64,000 nt of DNA. It comes from Halorubrum rutilum. GTDB taxonomy: Archaea > Halobacteriota > Halobacteria > Halobacteriales > Haloferacaceae. Every line of letters starts with the position of its first letter. The stretch's first letter is position 1. The position numbers and the translations under genes were made by a program. The notes below the pieces were generated by a model that saw only the letters and a list, made by a program, of their open reading frames with translations, did not search any database and had not been told where the DNA came from. Shown piece after piece: positions 27,145-34,914 of this stretch. Location of the stretch: positions 1 to 64,000 of the forward strand of contig NZ_JANHDN010000003.1 in NCBI RefSeq assembly GCF_024494565.1, given 5' to 3'.

Positions 27145-28080
27145 ATGGCCGAATCCCACCCCGCGAGCGGGCCCGTCACGTTCGGTGACGCCGACGCCCG
27201 CGCCGACCAGATGCATCAGGCGATCGATCAGTGGCTCCACGAACTCGTCAATAGCGTTGACGAGGCGCGTGCGAGTGAGGCGTTCCAGCGGTGGCTCGAC
27301 GTCCAGAGTCAGTTCCACGACTACTCGCACCGAAACACGCTGCTCATCACCCTGCAGTGTCCGGAGGCAACGAAGGTTGCCGGCTATCGAACCTGGCAGG
27401 AGGAGTTTAACCGGCAGGTGAAAGAAGGCGAATCCGCAATCTGGATTTGGGCGCCGCTGATCTCACGTCAGTGTCCCGACTGTGGGAACAGTCCTTCTTA
27501 TCACGCGGACAGCGACTGCGCGTACGATGAGACACCACCCGATGAGTGGGATGAGGGCGTGGTCGGGTTCAAACCCGTTCCCGTCTTCGATATTTCACAG
27601 ACCCAGGGGGAACCCCTGCCCGAGCTGGAGACGGCGGCTCAAGGCGAGGCCGATGAGCTGCTAGCTGGACTGCTCGCGGCAGCCGACGCACTCGGTGTGA
27701 CGGTCGATGTGGTGAGTGCTGGTGCGTGGCCGCACGGCGACGCCGACGGCGTCTGTCGGCATGTCGACGACACACCCCACATTCAGGTGCAGGAGGCAGA
27801 TCCTGCAGCCGTCGCGGGGACGCTCCTCCATGAGTACGCCCACGCGCTGTTGCATGACCCATCGGATACGGCCGATCACGAGGCACGCGAACTGGAAGCC
27901 GAGGCGGTCGCGTACGTCGTCGGGCGCCATTTCGGGCTGGAGATGGACGGATCGGCGCTGTATCTTGCCGCGTGGAGCGATGATGACGCAGATCGGCTCC
28001 TCGAGCGGTGTGAACGGATTCGAGCGACAAGCACGACAGTGATCGAGGCGATTGCCGAACAGCGCGATCACACTCACTAA
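27145..28080 (+). CDS. ArdC-like antirestriction protein with C-terminal zinc metallopeptidase
   Basis: 311 residues from the ATG that directly follows leader A. Residues 20-105 resemble the ArdC N-terminal ssDNA-binding domain (FHDYSHRNTLLITLQCPEA, GYRTWQEEFNRQVKEGESAIWIWAP). Residues 229-233 (HEYAH) form an HExxH zinc site, with ELEAEAVAYVVGRHFG downstream supplying the third ligand as in ImmA/IrrE-type domains. Between them is an inserted Cys cluster (QCPDCGN … DCAYD) absent from bacterial ArdC. ArdC protects incoming plasmid DNA from restriction. Divergent from the coupling ATPase and first gene of the plus-strand accessory block. Confidence 0.8.
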   Translation: MAESHPASGPVTFGDADARADQMHQAIDQWLHELVNSVDEARASEAFQRWLDVQSQFHDYSHRNTLLITLQCPEATKVAGYRTWQEEFNRQVKEGESAIWIWAPLISRQCPDCGNSPSYHADSDCAYDETPPDEWDEGVVGFKPVPVFDISQTQGEPLPELETAAQGEADELLAGLLAAADALGVTVDVVSAGAWPHGDADGVCRHVDDTPHIQVQEADPAAVAGTLLHEYAHALLHDPSDTADHEARELEAEAVAYVVGRHFGLEMDGSALYLAAWSDDDADRLLERCERIRATSTTVIEAIAEQRDHTH

Positions 28081-28130
28081 CAAGCGCCTGCGCGACAGCC
28101 AGCATTGGTGGCGGCCAGACGATTTGTAGA

Positions 28131-28643
28131 GACTAGAAGGCGAATACACCCGCGTTTAGGCGGGTGATGAAGCCGACATGGTGGGCAGCAATTCACCAGC
28201 CGAACGTCTGTCCCGAGTTTCACATACCGAGGTGTAATTGAGAAGCCACTCTATGCGGAGGTAGGAGTCGGTCGGAACGGAGCGGATTCCGAACCGTCCT
28301 TTGGAGGCGGCCTGTCCGCCCACGTAACGAGGCAGTATCCGAAAGGGCAGTCGGTGAACGCCACATCCTTGAAGGGTGTGTCGCTGCCGACTGCTCAAAG
28401 CGCGCGACACGATACCCCCAACTCCGTTGATTCCTGCCAGCGTCCCCGTGGCACAAACAACACTGGGACGCCGTACACGGTCGAGGATAGGGGCAACGGC
28501 CATTTGGCATGGCCAGCAGTCCACCAGTCCGATACTGTGGGACCAACCGTGCCCGAAAGGACTGGGAGTCTGGTGATTGGACTGCGAACCTGAAACTCCC
28601 ACCGCTCGGGATCCCTCCGCGTTAGCGCGGAGGAGGATGTCAA
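28131..28643 (+). mobile_element. ~0.5-kb IS1341-type mini-element with tnpB C-terminal remnant
   Basis: The left-end hairpin CACCCGC-GTTTAG-GCGGGTG (28147-28166) is followed by GATGAAGCCGACA, a motif also seen in the left ends at 57.55 kb and 48.59 kb. The right-end hairpin CCTCCGCG-TTAG-CGCGGAGG (28614-28633) is followed by AGGATGTCAA. The frame before the right end reads VEDRGNGHLAWPAVHQSD, matching the TnpB C-terminus DRSNGWLAQPSTFLFD of the copy at 56185. Most of tnpB is deleted and no transposase is present. Lies between the ArdC-like and nucleotidyltransferase genes. Exact left boundary uncertain by a few bases. Confidence 0.65.
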
Positions 28644-28667
28644 TCGGTCTCCGGAGAACACATACCC

Positions 28668-29270
28668 ATGAGTGGAATCGAGCTTCGAGATAACACACTC
28701 GTTGTCAGACGCGAGCCGAACCAACTTGACGAGCTCGCAATTGCGTTCTCAGAGCTCCTCGATCAGATCGGCATCACACACGTGTACATCACTGGGTACG
28801 TGTCGATTCTCGCAGGGCGTGCACGCTCAACCGAGGCTGTCGACGTGCTCATCGAGCCGATCGATGAGTCAACGGCGGAAGAGCTTGCGACAATGCTCGA
28901 AACGGAAGGATACTGGGGACCAGTGATGCCGCTCACGTCGATGTACGAGATGCTTGCGAACGGCGATCCGATCTGGGTCGCCCCAACGGGTCAGGTGACT
29001 CCGCATCTTGAACTGAAGATCGTCGGCGATGAGTTCGACCGCGCATCGCTCTCTCACGCGATTACCGCGCAGATTGATGGCAAATCGATCCCGATCGGCC
29101 CGCTTGAGCTCCAGATCGCGTACAAATTGTCGCTTGGCGCCCAGAAGGATATCGAAGACGCAGTCCACCTGTACACCCTCTTTGAGGAAACGCTTAGTGG
29201 GTCGCGGCTTGAAACGTGGGTACACCGACTCGATGTCGACGCCGAATATGACCGACTCAGAGACGCCTGA
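28668..29270 (+). CDS. Nucleotidyltransferase-fold protein (DUF6036/MNT-like)
   Basis: 200 residues. GYVSILAGRARSTEAVDVLIE near residues 44-64 is the minimal-nucleotidyltransferase signature (G-x-x-x-I-x-x-G-R-x-R-x-T-x-D/A-x-D), although the first catalytic Asp position reads Ala. Later features are LELKIVGDEFDRA, PLELQIAYKLSLGAQKDIEDAVHL and a helical C-terminus. Such proteins often work in abortive-infection or toxin-antitoxin pairs. Its last 23 bases overlap a 92-residue gene, so the two are probably one unit. The start follows the mini-element right end by 24 bp; no promoter was identified. Confidence 0.6.
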   Translation: MSGIELRDNTLVVRREPNQLDELAIAFSELLDQIGITHVYITGYVSILAGRARSTEAVDVLIEPIDESTAEELATMLETEGYWGPVMPLTSMYEMLANGDPIWVAPTGQVTPHLELKIVGDEFDRASLSHAITAQIDGKSIPIGPLELQIAYKLSLGAQKDIEDAVHLYTLFEETLSGSRLETWVHRLDVDAEYDRLRDA

Positions 29271-29526
29271 TCAGCTCGATGCGAAACACGACCGCAATCG
29301 TGAGCAACGCATCGCGGCGATCAAACGCTGGGTGTCGTACATTCAATCGGAGCCGCCCGAGGTGTGGGGGCCACAGCAGAACGCGGTGGTCAACGGTCAA
29401 CTGACTGCCGCTCAACACGCGGCGACCTCAGCAGCGCATCAGCAACACGTGGCCGATGTTGCCCAAGATATTCTTGCGATCCAAGACGAGGACAGCGACA
29501 CGACAGACTTGAGGACAGATCGTTAG
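29248..29526 (+). CDS. Small partner protein of the nucleotidyltransferase-like gene
   Basis: 92 residues, acidic, mostly helical (DRNREQRIAAIKRWVSYI, AAQHAATSAAHQQHVADVAQ) with one central W-G-P-Q-Q-N motif. It starts inside the end of the preceding gene (23-bp overlap, different frame) and overlaps the convergent PIN gene by 4 bp. I do not recognise the family. A two-gene overlap with an MNT-like gene suggests a toxin-antitoxin-like pair, which is inference only. Confidence 0.55.
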   Translation: MTDSETPDQLDAKHDRNREQRIAAIKRWVSYIQSEPPEVWGPQQNAVVNGQLTAAQHAATSAAHQQHVADVAQDILAIQDEDSDTTDLRTDR

Positions 29527-29918
29527 TACGTTTCAACCGGGACACCGAGTCGGTTGAAGTCCTCGACGTTGGCTGTGAGGACTGCGTCATTGAGGACATC
29601 AGCCATCGCGGCGATGTAGCCGTCGTTCGCCCCGACACCCGCGTTTTCACCGGCGCGGTCGTCTGCCGCCGCGAGGAGTTCACCAGCTCGCCGCGCGATC
29701 TCGTCGTCAACCTCGATACGCGGATATCCGAGCAGCCGATTGCGCAGCGCCTGTTCGGTGGTGGTGCTGCGGGCTGTCGCGACCCCATAGTAGGCCTCCG
29801 CGACGACTGGCGTCGGTAACCACTGCATCTCGCCGGTTTCGACGAGTTCTGCCCCCTTCGAGAACGCATTCGGATCTTCCGCCATGAGGTCGAAGAGGTA
29901 CGACGAGTCGATGATCAT
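29523..29918 (-). CDS. vapC: PIN-domain toxin (VapC family)
   Basis: 131 residues. MIIDSSYLFDLMAED carries the first PIN aspartate, VVAEAYYGV the conserved glutamate, and GANDGYIAAMADVLN plus LTANVEDFNRLG the remaining acidic residues. VapC toxins are Mg-dependent ribonucleases that attack tRNA or rRNA. It overlaps the upstream VapB-like gene by 4 bp on the minus strand. Complete by length and residues. Confidence 0.85.
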   Translation of the reverse strand: MIIDSSYLFDLMAEDPNAFSKGAELVETGEMQWLPTPVVAEAYYGVATARSTTTEQALRNRLLGYPRIEVDDEIARRAGELLAAADDRAGENAGVGANDGYIAAMADVLNDAVLTANVEDFNRLGVPVETY

Positions 29919-30163
29919 TCGGTGGTTTCGCTGGCGTCAAAGGCGGCCTGGGCAGCATTCAATCGGTCGCGGTCACGTCTGCGCAGATCCGTCACCGCTT
30001 CTTTGGCTGTGTCGGCCTCGTCCTCAGTTAGGAGTCCGGCGACATCGCCCGGGTGCGGACCACGCGTCATGCGACGAAGCGTTTCTTCCATCGTTTCGTC
30101 ACCCTCCTTGTGTGCAGTCAGCCACTCGTGGTATTCCTCCGATACTCGAATGGTTTTGACCAT
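29915..30163 (-). CDS. vapB: VapB-type antitoxin
   Basis: 82 residues starting MVKTIRVSEEYHEWLTAHK, the ribbon-like N-terminus of DUF217/VapB antitoxins, then a helical acidic tail (TEDEADTAKEAVTDLRRRDR) that wraps the toxin. It starts 3 bp from an AT palindrome that probably autoregulates the pair. Confidence 0.82.
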   Translation of the reverse strand: MVKTIRVSEEYHEWLTAHKEGDETMEETLRRMTRGPHPGDVAGLLTEDEADTAKEAVTDLRRRDRDRLNAAQAAFDASETTE

Positions 30164-30166
30164 GAA

Positions 30167-30182
30167 ATATATAGGGATATAT
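30167..30182 (-). promoter_or_regulatory. AT-rich palindrome at the vapBC promoter
   Basis: ATATAT-AGGG-ATATAT lies 4 bp upstream of the vapB ATG and overlaps the TATA-like region (minus strand AAACACATATATCC). A palindrome on the promoter is the usual arrangement for TA autoregulation. Confidence 0.45.
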
Positions 30183-30317
30183 GTGTTTAAGAAGGTTGTG
30201 ACGTAGATTGCATTAATTTTATTTCAGAATTTATATGTATACTTTCCACCGATCCCACCGCCTTAACACAGGGAGTAGTGCTCTCGGAGTCTGCTGGCTG
30301 GTTCGGCGTCCAGTAGG

Positions 30318-30350
30318 GTTTGTATGGTGCTCCGAGGGGGTGGACACCAT
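30318..30350 (+). promoter_or_regulatory. GTTTGT-box hairpin leader, copy B
   Basis: GTTTGTA, then ATGGTG(C)TCC pairing with GGACACCAT across loop GAGGGGGT, with a single bulged C. The start codon of the next gene (30349) is formed by the last bases of the 3' arm, so a folded hairpin would hide it. Confidence 0.65.
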
Positions 30351-32019
30351 GTCCAACCAGTCATCGTCCCCAGAGCGATCTGGGACCGAGACGCGGGGTA
30401 CCGAGACGGTTGAGATGACCACGGCCGATGAGGTCGCCCAGTATCTGATCGAAGACCAGATGGCGGATCTCACGGATGCGGTTCGTGAGGCCGTCCAGAA
30501 CGGGGTTGACAGTCCCGGGTCGTCGCGGGTGCTCGTGAGCGTCACGCCCGAGCGCACGGTTGTGTGTGATGACGGGACGGGCGTCGATCTGGGGAGCGAG
30601 AAGGGGACGCGGGACCTCTCCGTGCTTGGCGCGGGGACGAAAGAGCGAGCAGACGACACCACCCTCGGCGAGTGGGGGATCGGGACAGGTGCGATCATCG
30701 CGAAAGGCGCCGTGCGCATCTGGAGCGGGCGACACGCGCTGTGTTTCGACTATCAGGGTCAGCGGACGACAGAGCCGTTCGCAGCGGTGGCTGGCCGTGA
30801 GGGTGTCGTTGTTGAGACGGAGCACGCGTTCGACGGTGTCTGCGTGACCATCGATCACTACACGGGTGAGGTGCCCAATCCGGAGAGCTACCGATGGCGC
30901 CGGATCGTCGAGCGCCTCCGTGAGCGGTTCGCGTATCTCACCTTCCGGACCGACGTTACGGTCGTTGTCAACGGTGAGCCCGTCGATCGCGGGCATCCGT
31001 TTGCGGCCGTCGCTGACAGTCGGGTGTCCGTAACGCGTGAGACCGACGACGCGTATCTGGCGATCGAACATGCGCCTGAGGACGGATTGGACGTGTACAG
31101 CAACGGCCTCTTGGTGACCACCGATCACGACGTCGGCGTGGGTGGTGTCGTCGTCTCAAAGGGGAACCTGACGCTCAACTTCGGCCGCACAGCGGTTCAG
31201 TCGGGGTGTGAGCGGTGGGACCGGATCCAGGATGCGATCGCCGACGCCCGGATCGTGCTGTACGACCAGGTGGGCGATGACGCGCTCGACGGTCAGACGC
31301 GCGATACAATGGCCGAACTGCTCGTAAGTGATGCGACACTCCGCGAGCGCTGGCAGGATCGGGATCTCTTCCAGCTGGTGACCGACACCCCGGTGAGTCT
31401 CACCCGGATTCAGGCGGCTCCTCAGATTGCGTTTCAGGAGGGCGCCAGCCACGGCGGGGATGCACTCGTCGAGCGGGGTGCCATTATCCTCGATACGACC
31501 GATCCGGCCACCAAGCGGTTAGCGGCGGCGGCCACAGAGAGCGACGCCGAGATTGCGCTGCCGTCGCGGTTCGACGTCGCGACACGTGCTGAGGAGGCGG
31601 GCGTCTGGCAGGGGTACAGTCGGCTGGCGGACACTGAGCTCGCAACACGGCAGGCGCGATACCTCTTGTTCGCGCGGGCGCTGGCCGACACAATCGGGAT
31701 CGATCGGACGATTTACTGGGGTGAGGCGACCGCCGATGCGTGGACAGACGGGCACACCCGGATCGTGCTGACAGATTCGGCAGTGACGAGCTCGAAACGC
31801 GCCGTGTGGACTCACGATCTCTTCCTCACCCTGTGCCACGAGGCGGCCCATGACCGATCGGACAAGCGCCGAACAGCCCACGGGCGACGGTTCGAGAGTC
31901 GGTTTCGCGAGCTCGTCGAGGATCCCGCGGTGCGGACGGCGTACACCGAACTGGTGACGGCAGTCCACGAGCGAGGGTTCCAGCCGGTGTTCCGCGAGCG
32001 GGGCGTCTCGCTCGGATAA
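30349..32019 (+). CDS. GHKL (Hsp90-like) ATPase fused to a C-terminal HExxH domain
   Basis: 556 residues starting at the ATG within leader B. The N-terminal region carries the Bergerat ATP-binding motifs: AVREAVQNGVDS at 44-55 (N box), VCDDGTGVDL at 72-81 (G1) and GEWGIGTGAIIAKG at 107-120 (G2), then a transducer-like region (VVVSKGNLTLNFGRTAV). The C-terminal region contains LCHEAAHDRS at 495-504 (HExxH) with a third candidate ligand in TAHGRRF at 509-515. That spacing and H-G-x-x-F ending recall SprT/WLM-type metallopeptidases. I do not know this combination as a named family. With an ArdC-like gene under the same leader, an antidefence or establishment role is plausible. No membrane segments. 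Confidence 0.72.
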   Translation: MSNQSSSPERSGTETRGTETVEMTTADEVAQYLIEDQMADLTDAVREAVQNGVDSPGSSRVLVSVTPERTVVCDDGTGVDLGSEKGTRDLSVLGAGTKERADDTTLGEWGIGTGAIIAKGAVRIWSGRHALCFDYQGQRTTEPFAAVAGREGVVVETEHAFDGVCVTIDHYTGEVPNPESYRWRRIVERLRERFAYLTFRTDVTVVVNGEPVDRGHPFAAVADSRVSVTRETDDAYLAIEHAPEDGLDVYSNGLLVTTDHDVGVGGVVVSKGNLTLNFGRTAVQSGCERWDRIQDAIADARIVLYDQVGDDALDGQTRDTMAELLVSDATLRERWQDRDLFQLVTDTPVSLTRIQAAPQIAFQEGASHGGDALVERGAIILDTTDPATKRLAAAATESDAEIALPSRFDVATRAEEAGVWQGYSRLADTELATRQARYLLFARALADTIGIDRTIYWGEATADAWTDGHTRIVLTDSAVTSSKRAVWTHDLFLTLCHEAAHDRSDKRRTAHGRRFESRFRELVEDPAVRTAYTELVTAVHERGFQPVFRERGVSLG

Positions 32020-32026
32020 CGGTGCG

Positions 32027-32056
32027 GTTTGTGTGGCTCCCAACGGGTGGGAGCCA
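32027..32056 (+). promoter_or_regulatory. GTTTGT-box hairpin leader, copy C
   Basis: GTTTGTG, stem TGGCTCCC, loop AACGGGT, stem GGGAGCCA. The final A is the first base of the ATG at 32056. It begins 7 bp after the stop of the GHKL gene. Confidence 0.65.
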
Positions 32057-32238
32057 TGTTCACCCACATAGTATCGATCGGTATCGGTCGCATCGCTCGC
32101 TTACTCGATCAGCCGCCGTGGGGATCGTGTTCACAGCCACCGAGAACACGAGCACAGTTCCCACACCACGGAGACGACTCGTCGTCTGTGAGCGCTGTAG
32201 ACGGATTCAACCGGGGAGTTGGTGATGGCGACCTATGA
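32056..32238 (+). CDS. Small hypothetical protein under leader C
   Basis: 60 residues starting MFTHIVSIGIGRIARLLDQP, with a His/Asp/Ser-rich C-terminal half. The only support is that its ATG sits exactly at the base of the leader-C hairpin, as for copy B, and that it overlaps the following zinc-ribbon gene. An alternative frame over the same bases gives a Cys-containing peptide. Function unknown. Confidence 0.4.
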   Translation: MFTHIVSIGIGRIARLLDQPPWGSCSQPPRTRAQFPHHGDDSSSVSAVDGFNRGVGDGDL

Positions 32239-32347
32239 AGCGTGTCCACGCTGTGGGGCGCCGGTCGCGATCGTCGTTGTGCGTGGTCCACAGACCGCAA
32301 TCTGTCGTCCGTGTGGGCATCGGGTGTTGCCGCCTCGGGGTGAGTAG
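32225..32347 (+). CDS. 40-residue zinc-ribbon protein
   Basis: Starts MATYEACPRCGAPVAIVVV and contains a second pair, ICRPCGH, giving C-x2-C…C-x2-C, a minimal zinc ribbon. Tiny zinc-ribbon proteins are abundant in haloarchaea and usually of unknown function. Overlaps the preceding small gene by 14 bp in another frame. Confidence 0.6.
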   Translation: MATYEACPRCGAPVAIVVVRGPQTAICRPCGHRVLPPRGE

Positions 32348-32368
32348 CACCGATGCAACGCTCACATT

Positions 32369-32412
32369 GTACACACAAAAAGAACTATGCATACTGGCTC
32401 ACAACGTACACA
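32369..32412 (+). promoter_or_regulatory. Direct GTACACA repeats before a TA operon
   Basis: GTACACA occurs at 32369-32375 and 32406-32412, the second ending 2 bp before the antitoxin ATG at 32415. Spacing of 37 bp. Likely operator sites for the ribbon-helix-helix antitoxin (inference). Confidence 0.35.
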
Positions 32413-32414
32413 TA

Positions 32415-32717
32415 ATGAGTAGCGATAAGAAGCGCGTCCAGTTTCGGGCGCCCCACCGCCTGATTGATCGCACTGACGCGCTCGCAGCTGTCCTTGGCGA
32501 GGATCGCACAGACATCCTCGTGACCGCCCTCCGCGAGTATCTTCAGGAAGCAACCCATGATGACGCACTCATCCAGGAGATCGCAGCCGCCTACTACGAT
32601 GAGCAGATCTCGTTTGAAGAACTCAAAGCACTGGTTGGCGCCGAAGAAGCGGCGAACCTCCGCGTGTTGAAACAGCAGCTGGATGAGGACTTCATCGACG
32701 AGATCGCCGACGCCTAG
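32415..32717 (+). CDS. Ribbon-helix-helix antitoxin (UPF0175-like)
   Basis: 100 residues. KKRVQFRAPHRLIDRTDALAAVLGEDRTDILVTALREYLQ fits a beta-helix-helix DNA-binding fold. EIAAAYYDEQISFEELKALVGAEEAANLRVLKQ resembles the UPF0175 tail. Stop and the ATG of the downstream PIN-like gene are adjacent (32717/32718), as expected for an antitoxin-toxin pair. Confidence 0.75.
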   Translation: MSSDKKRVQFRAPHRLIDRTDALAAVLGEDRTDILVTALREYLQEATHDDALIQEIAAAYYDEQISFEELKALVGAEEAANLRVLKQQLDEDFIDEIADA

Positions 32718-33230
32718 ATGTCCCGGCTTGTCGCCGACGCCTCCGCGCTCGTCTCTCTCGGGATCGTCGCTGATACCGATCCTGACCCACTCGCGCTCGC
32801 TCTCTCCCAATACGAGGTTATTGTGCCAACCGCGGTCATCGCGGAGCTCGAAGAGGTTGCCTCGTACGAGGATGTCCATGGCGGTGCTGCAACCGCTGTC
32901 CTCGACCGCACTGCGCAGTTTGAACGACAGTCTGTGGTACTCGACGCTGGCTTCCCACTCGATGATGGGGAGAACGCTGCTGTCTCCCTTGCAAACGACC
33001 TCGACGCCGCGCTGTTGCTCTGTGATGAATTCACCCAGATCGGGCTCATCCATGCGTCGCTCGCTGATACCCGGCTTGTCACGACACCGACATTGTTGTC
33101 GATTCTCGTTCGCACCGGTCAGCTGTCAGCCGCCGATGCACGCACGCTTCTCGACAACATGAGCGACGCCCGCAGCTGGGACGCGAACAGCTATGTCCAA
33201 CGGGCCCGCTCATTGCTCGAAGAGTCGTGA
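32718..33230 (+). CDS. PIN-like toxin (DUF3368-type)
   Basis: 170 residues. LVADASALVSLGIV has the first aspartate, VPTAVIAELEEVASYED the conserved glutamate, LDDGENAAVSLANDLDAALLLCDE the central acidic cluster, and VTTPTLLSILVRTGQLS the C-terminal motif of DUF3368 PIN proteins. Probably an RNase toxin neutralised by the preceding gene. Intact by length. Confidence 0.78.
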   Translation: MSRLVADASALVSLGIVADTDPDPLALALSQYEVIVPTAVIAELEEVASYEDVHGGAATAVLDRTAQFERQSVVLDAGFPLDDGENAAVSLANDLDAALLLCDEFTQIGLIHASLADTRLVTTPTLLSILVRTGQLSAADARTLLDNMSDARSWDANSYVQRARSLLEES

Positions 33231-33305
33231 TTAGCGTCGTTTTTTGTCTCTACTACGATGCAACATCCGGCTGAACAGCCGCCTTACTCTGTGAACTACC
33301 CCACC

Positions 33306-34535
33306 CTACTCGCTCACGGCTGACGCGGTTCGCTCCTTGAGGGTGGGGCTTCCTGTTTCCACGACGCGCTTTGCAGACACAACGGTGTCCACAGGGAGCG
33401 CAGTCTCCACAGGCGTTGATTCGGAGTGAACCACTCCTATTTCTTCGAGGCCGCGAGAAAGAATATTACACGCCGCGTTCGCATCTCTGTCCGCTTCAAA
33501 TCCACAGGCGGGACACGAGTGTTCGCGCACCCACAGCGGTTTATCTGTCTTGACACCACAGGACGCGCACTCTTTGGTCGTATCTTTCGGATCAACCGAG
33601 ACCAAGTGCGTTCCCTCACGCTCGCATTTGTATTCGAGCATCCGAAGGAACGCCCCCCACGCCGCGCCTGCTCGATTCCGTGAGTTGCCGGGGAGTTCGA
33701 TCAACCCTTTCACATCCAAGTCCTCGACGGCCACAAGGTCGTATTCTCTCGCGTAGTGGTTCGATAACTTGTGAAGGAAGTCGCGTCGCTTTCGCTTGAG
33801 ATCGGCGTGTCGCTCGGCCACAACTCGGCGCTGTTTCTCCCAATTCGCAGAGCCGTGTTCCTTCCGTGAGAGTTCGCGTTGGGCGCGTTCGAGTCGTTCG
33901 CGTTCGTTGCTGAAGTCGGGGCTGTCAATGGCGTACCCATCGGTATCGTGGGCGTACTTGAGAATCCCCACGTCGATGCCAACGACCTTCTCGGGCATCT
34001 CTGGTTTTTCAGGCGTGACTTCCCCCACATCGATGCCGAAGGTTGCGAACCACTCTCCCGTGGGTTCTCGTTTGACCGTGACCTGTTTGATAGTCGCGTT
34101 CCCGGGCATGTCGCGGTGGAGGTGAATAGGAATCTCACCGATTTTGCTCAACCACAGCGTAGGCCGACCACTCGTATTCTTGAGTTCGAAGCCGGACTGG
34201 TTATAGGTGAGCGAACGGTACTCTCGGGGCGGTTTCCACTTGAGCATCCCCACAGCGCGTCCGTTCTCTTTCTGCGCTTTGAGTGTGGAGAGGTTGTCGT
34301 AGACGCGCTTGACGACCATCTGTAGGACTTTCGAGTGAACGTCCCCGAGGCCGTCCCACCGCGATTTGAGGTCGGGGAGCTGCCCCTGTACCTCGTAGCG
34401 GGCCGGAATGTCATCTTCCTCGTTGAGCAGGTAGAGGACGTGGTTGTAGAGTTGCCTACAAGTATCGACGTGGGACAGAAGCGTCTCGGTGAGGGCTTCC
34501 GGCGGGTCAAGTCGATACTTGTAATTATATTGCAT
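33306..34535 (-). CDS. tnpB: TnpB RNA-guided nuclease (IS1341 family), canonical active site
   Basis: 409 residues. RuvC-I VVGIDVGILKY, RuvC-II LVAVEDLDVKG with the canonical glutamate, zinc finger CASCG … CPACG, and RuvC-III DRDANAACNIL. TnpB is an omega-RNA-guided DNA endonuclease that helps retain IS200/IS605 elements. All three catalytic acids and four zinc cysteines are present, so it looks functional. The omega-RNA is expected from the 3' end and right end at 33291-33500. About 80% of visible motifs are shared with the copies at 45555 and 59878. Confidence 0.9.
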   Translation of the reverse strand: MQYNYKYRLDPPEALTETLLSHVDTCRQLYNHVLYLLNEEDDIPARYEVQGQLPDLKSRWDGLGDVHSKVLQMVVKRVYDNLSTLKAQKENGRAVGMLKWKPPREYRSLTYNQSGFELKNTSGRPTLWLSKIGEIPIHLHRDMPGNATIKQVTVKREPTGEWFATFGIDVGEVTPEKPEMPEKVVGIDVGILKYAHDTDGYAIDSPDFSNERERLERAQRELSRKEHGSANWEKQRRVVAERHADLKRKRRDFLHKLSNHYAREYDLVAVEDLDVKGLIELPGNSRNRAGAAWGAFLRMLEYKCEREGTHLVSVDPKDTTKECASCGVKTDKPLWVREHSCPACGFEADRDANAACNILSRGLEEIGVVHSESTPVETALPVDTVVSAKRVVETGSPTLKERTASAVSE

Positions 34536-34538
34536 GGT

Positions 34539-34685
34539 TTATTCGCCTGGGTCGGGTTCGGAGACGCGGACGACTTTCACGTCGGCCCCCCGCCAGCGTT
34601 TCGGGACGATGACATGGGCACTATTCCCCGACGGTTTTGCCGTTCCATCGAGGATTTCCTCGCCTTCGATTTCAAATCTATCCAT
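34539..34685 (-). CDS. DUF2080 transposon-encoded small protein
   Basis: 48 residues, MDRFEIEGEEILDGTAKPSG … HVIVPKRWRGADVKVVRV, a clear DUF2080 family protein of the kind found upstream of haloarchaeal tnpB. It ends 3 bp before the tnpB start. The two other copies of this element carry a different small gene at this position (ribbon-helix-helix type). Role unknown. Confidence 0.8.
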   Translation of the reverse strand: MDRFEIEGEEILDGTAKPSGNSAHVIVPKRWRGADVKVVRVSEPDPGE

Positions 34686-34914
34686 CATCTGTGTATAGAC
34701 TTTGGATAGACATAAACGGAATGGTGGGCCTGTGGGCCGCGAGTGTCGCGGGTGTATGAGAACCGTGCGGCGCTGTATCCCCTCCCTACTGCGCTACTCG
34801 GTCGCTTCGCTCCCTGCGTTGCTCCTTGAGGGAGGGGACTTAGCGCCTAATTCCAGTTAATTCTCACAGCTCCCCACGTGGGGACACCTACTAACAGCTC
34901 GCGTCGCTCGTGGT

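Larger units (their letters stand above)
33291..34856 (-). mobile_element. IS1341-type IS200/IS605 element, 1566 bp, with tnpB and DUF2080 gene
   Basis: Boundaries set by alignment with the copies at 45550 and 59863. The right end (low coordinates) begins GTGAACTAC followed by CCCCACCCT paired with AGGGTGGGG 45 nt later. The left end contains GGCC-TGTG-GGCC, CCCCTCCCT/AGGGAGGGG and TTAGCGCCT. The minus-strand target is AATTAA, resembling the TTAC-type target of this superfamily. No tnpA: movement would need a Y1 transposase in trans. Confidence 0.8.
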
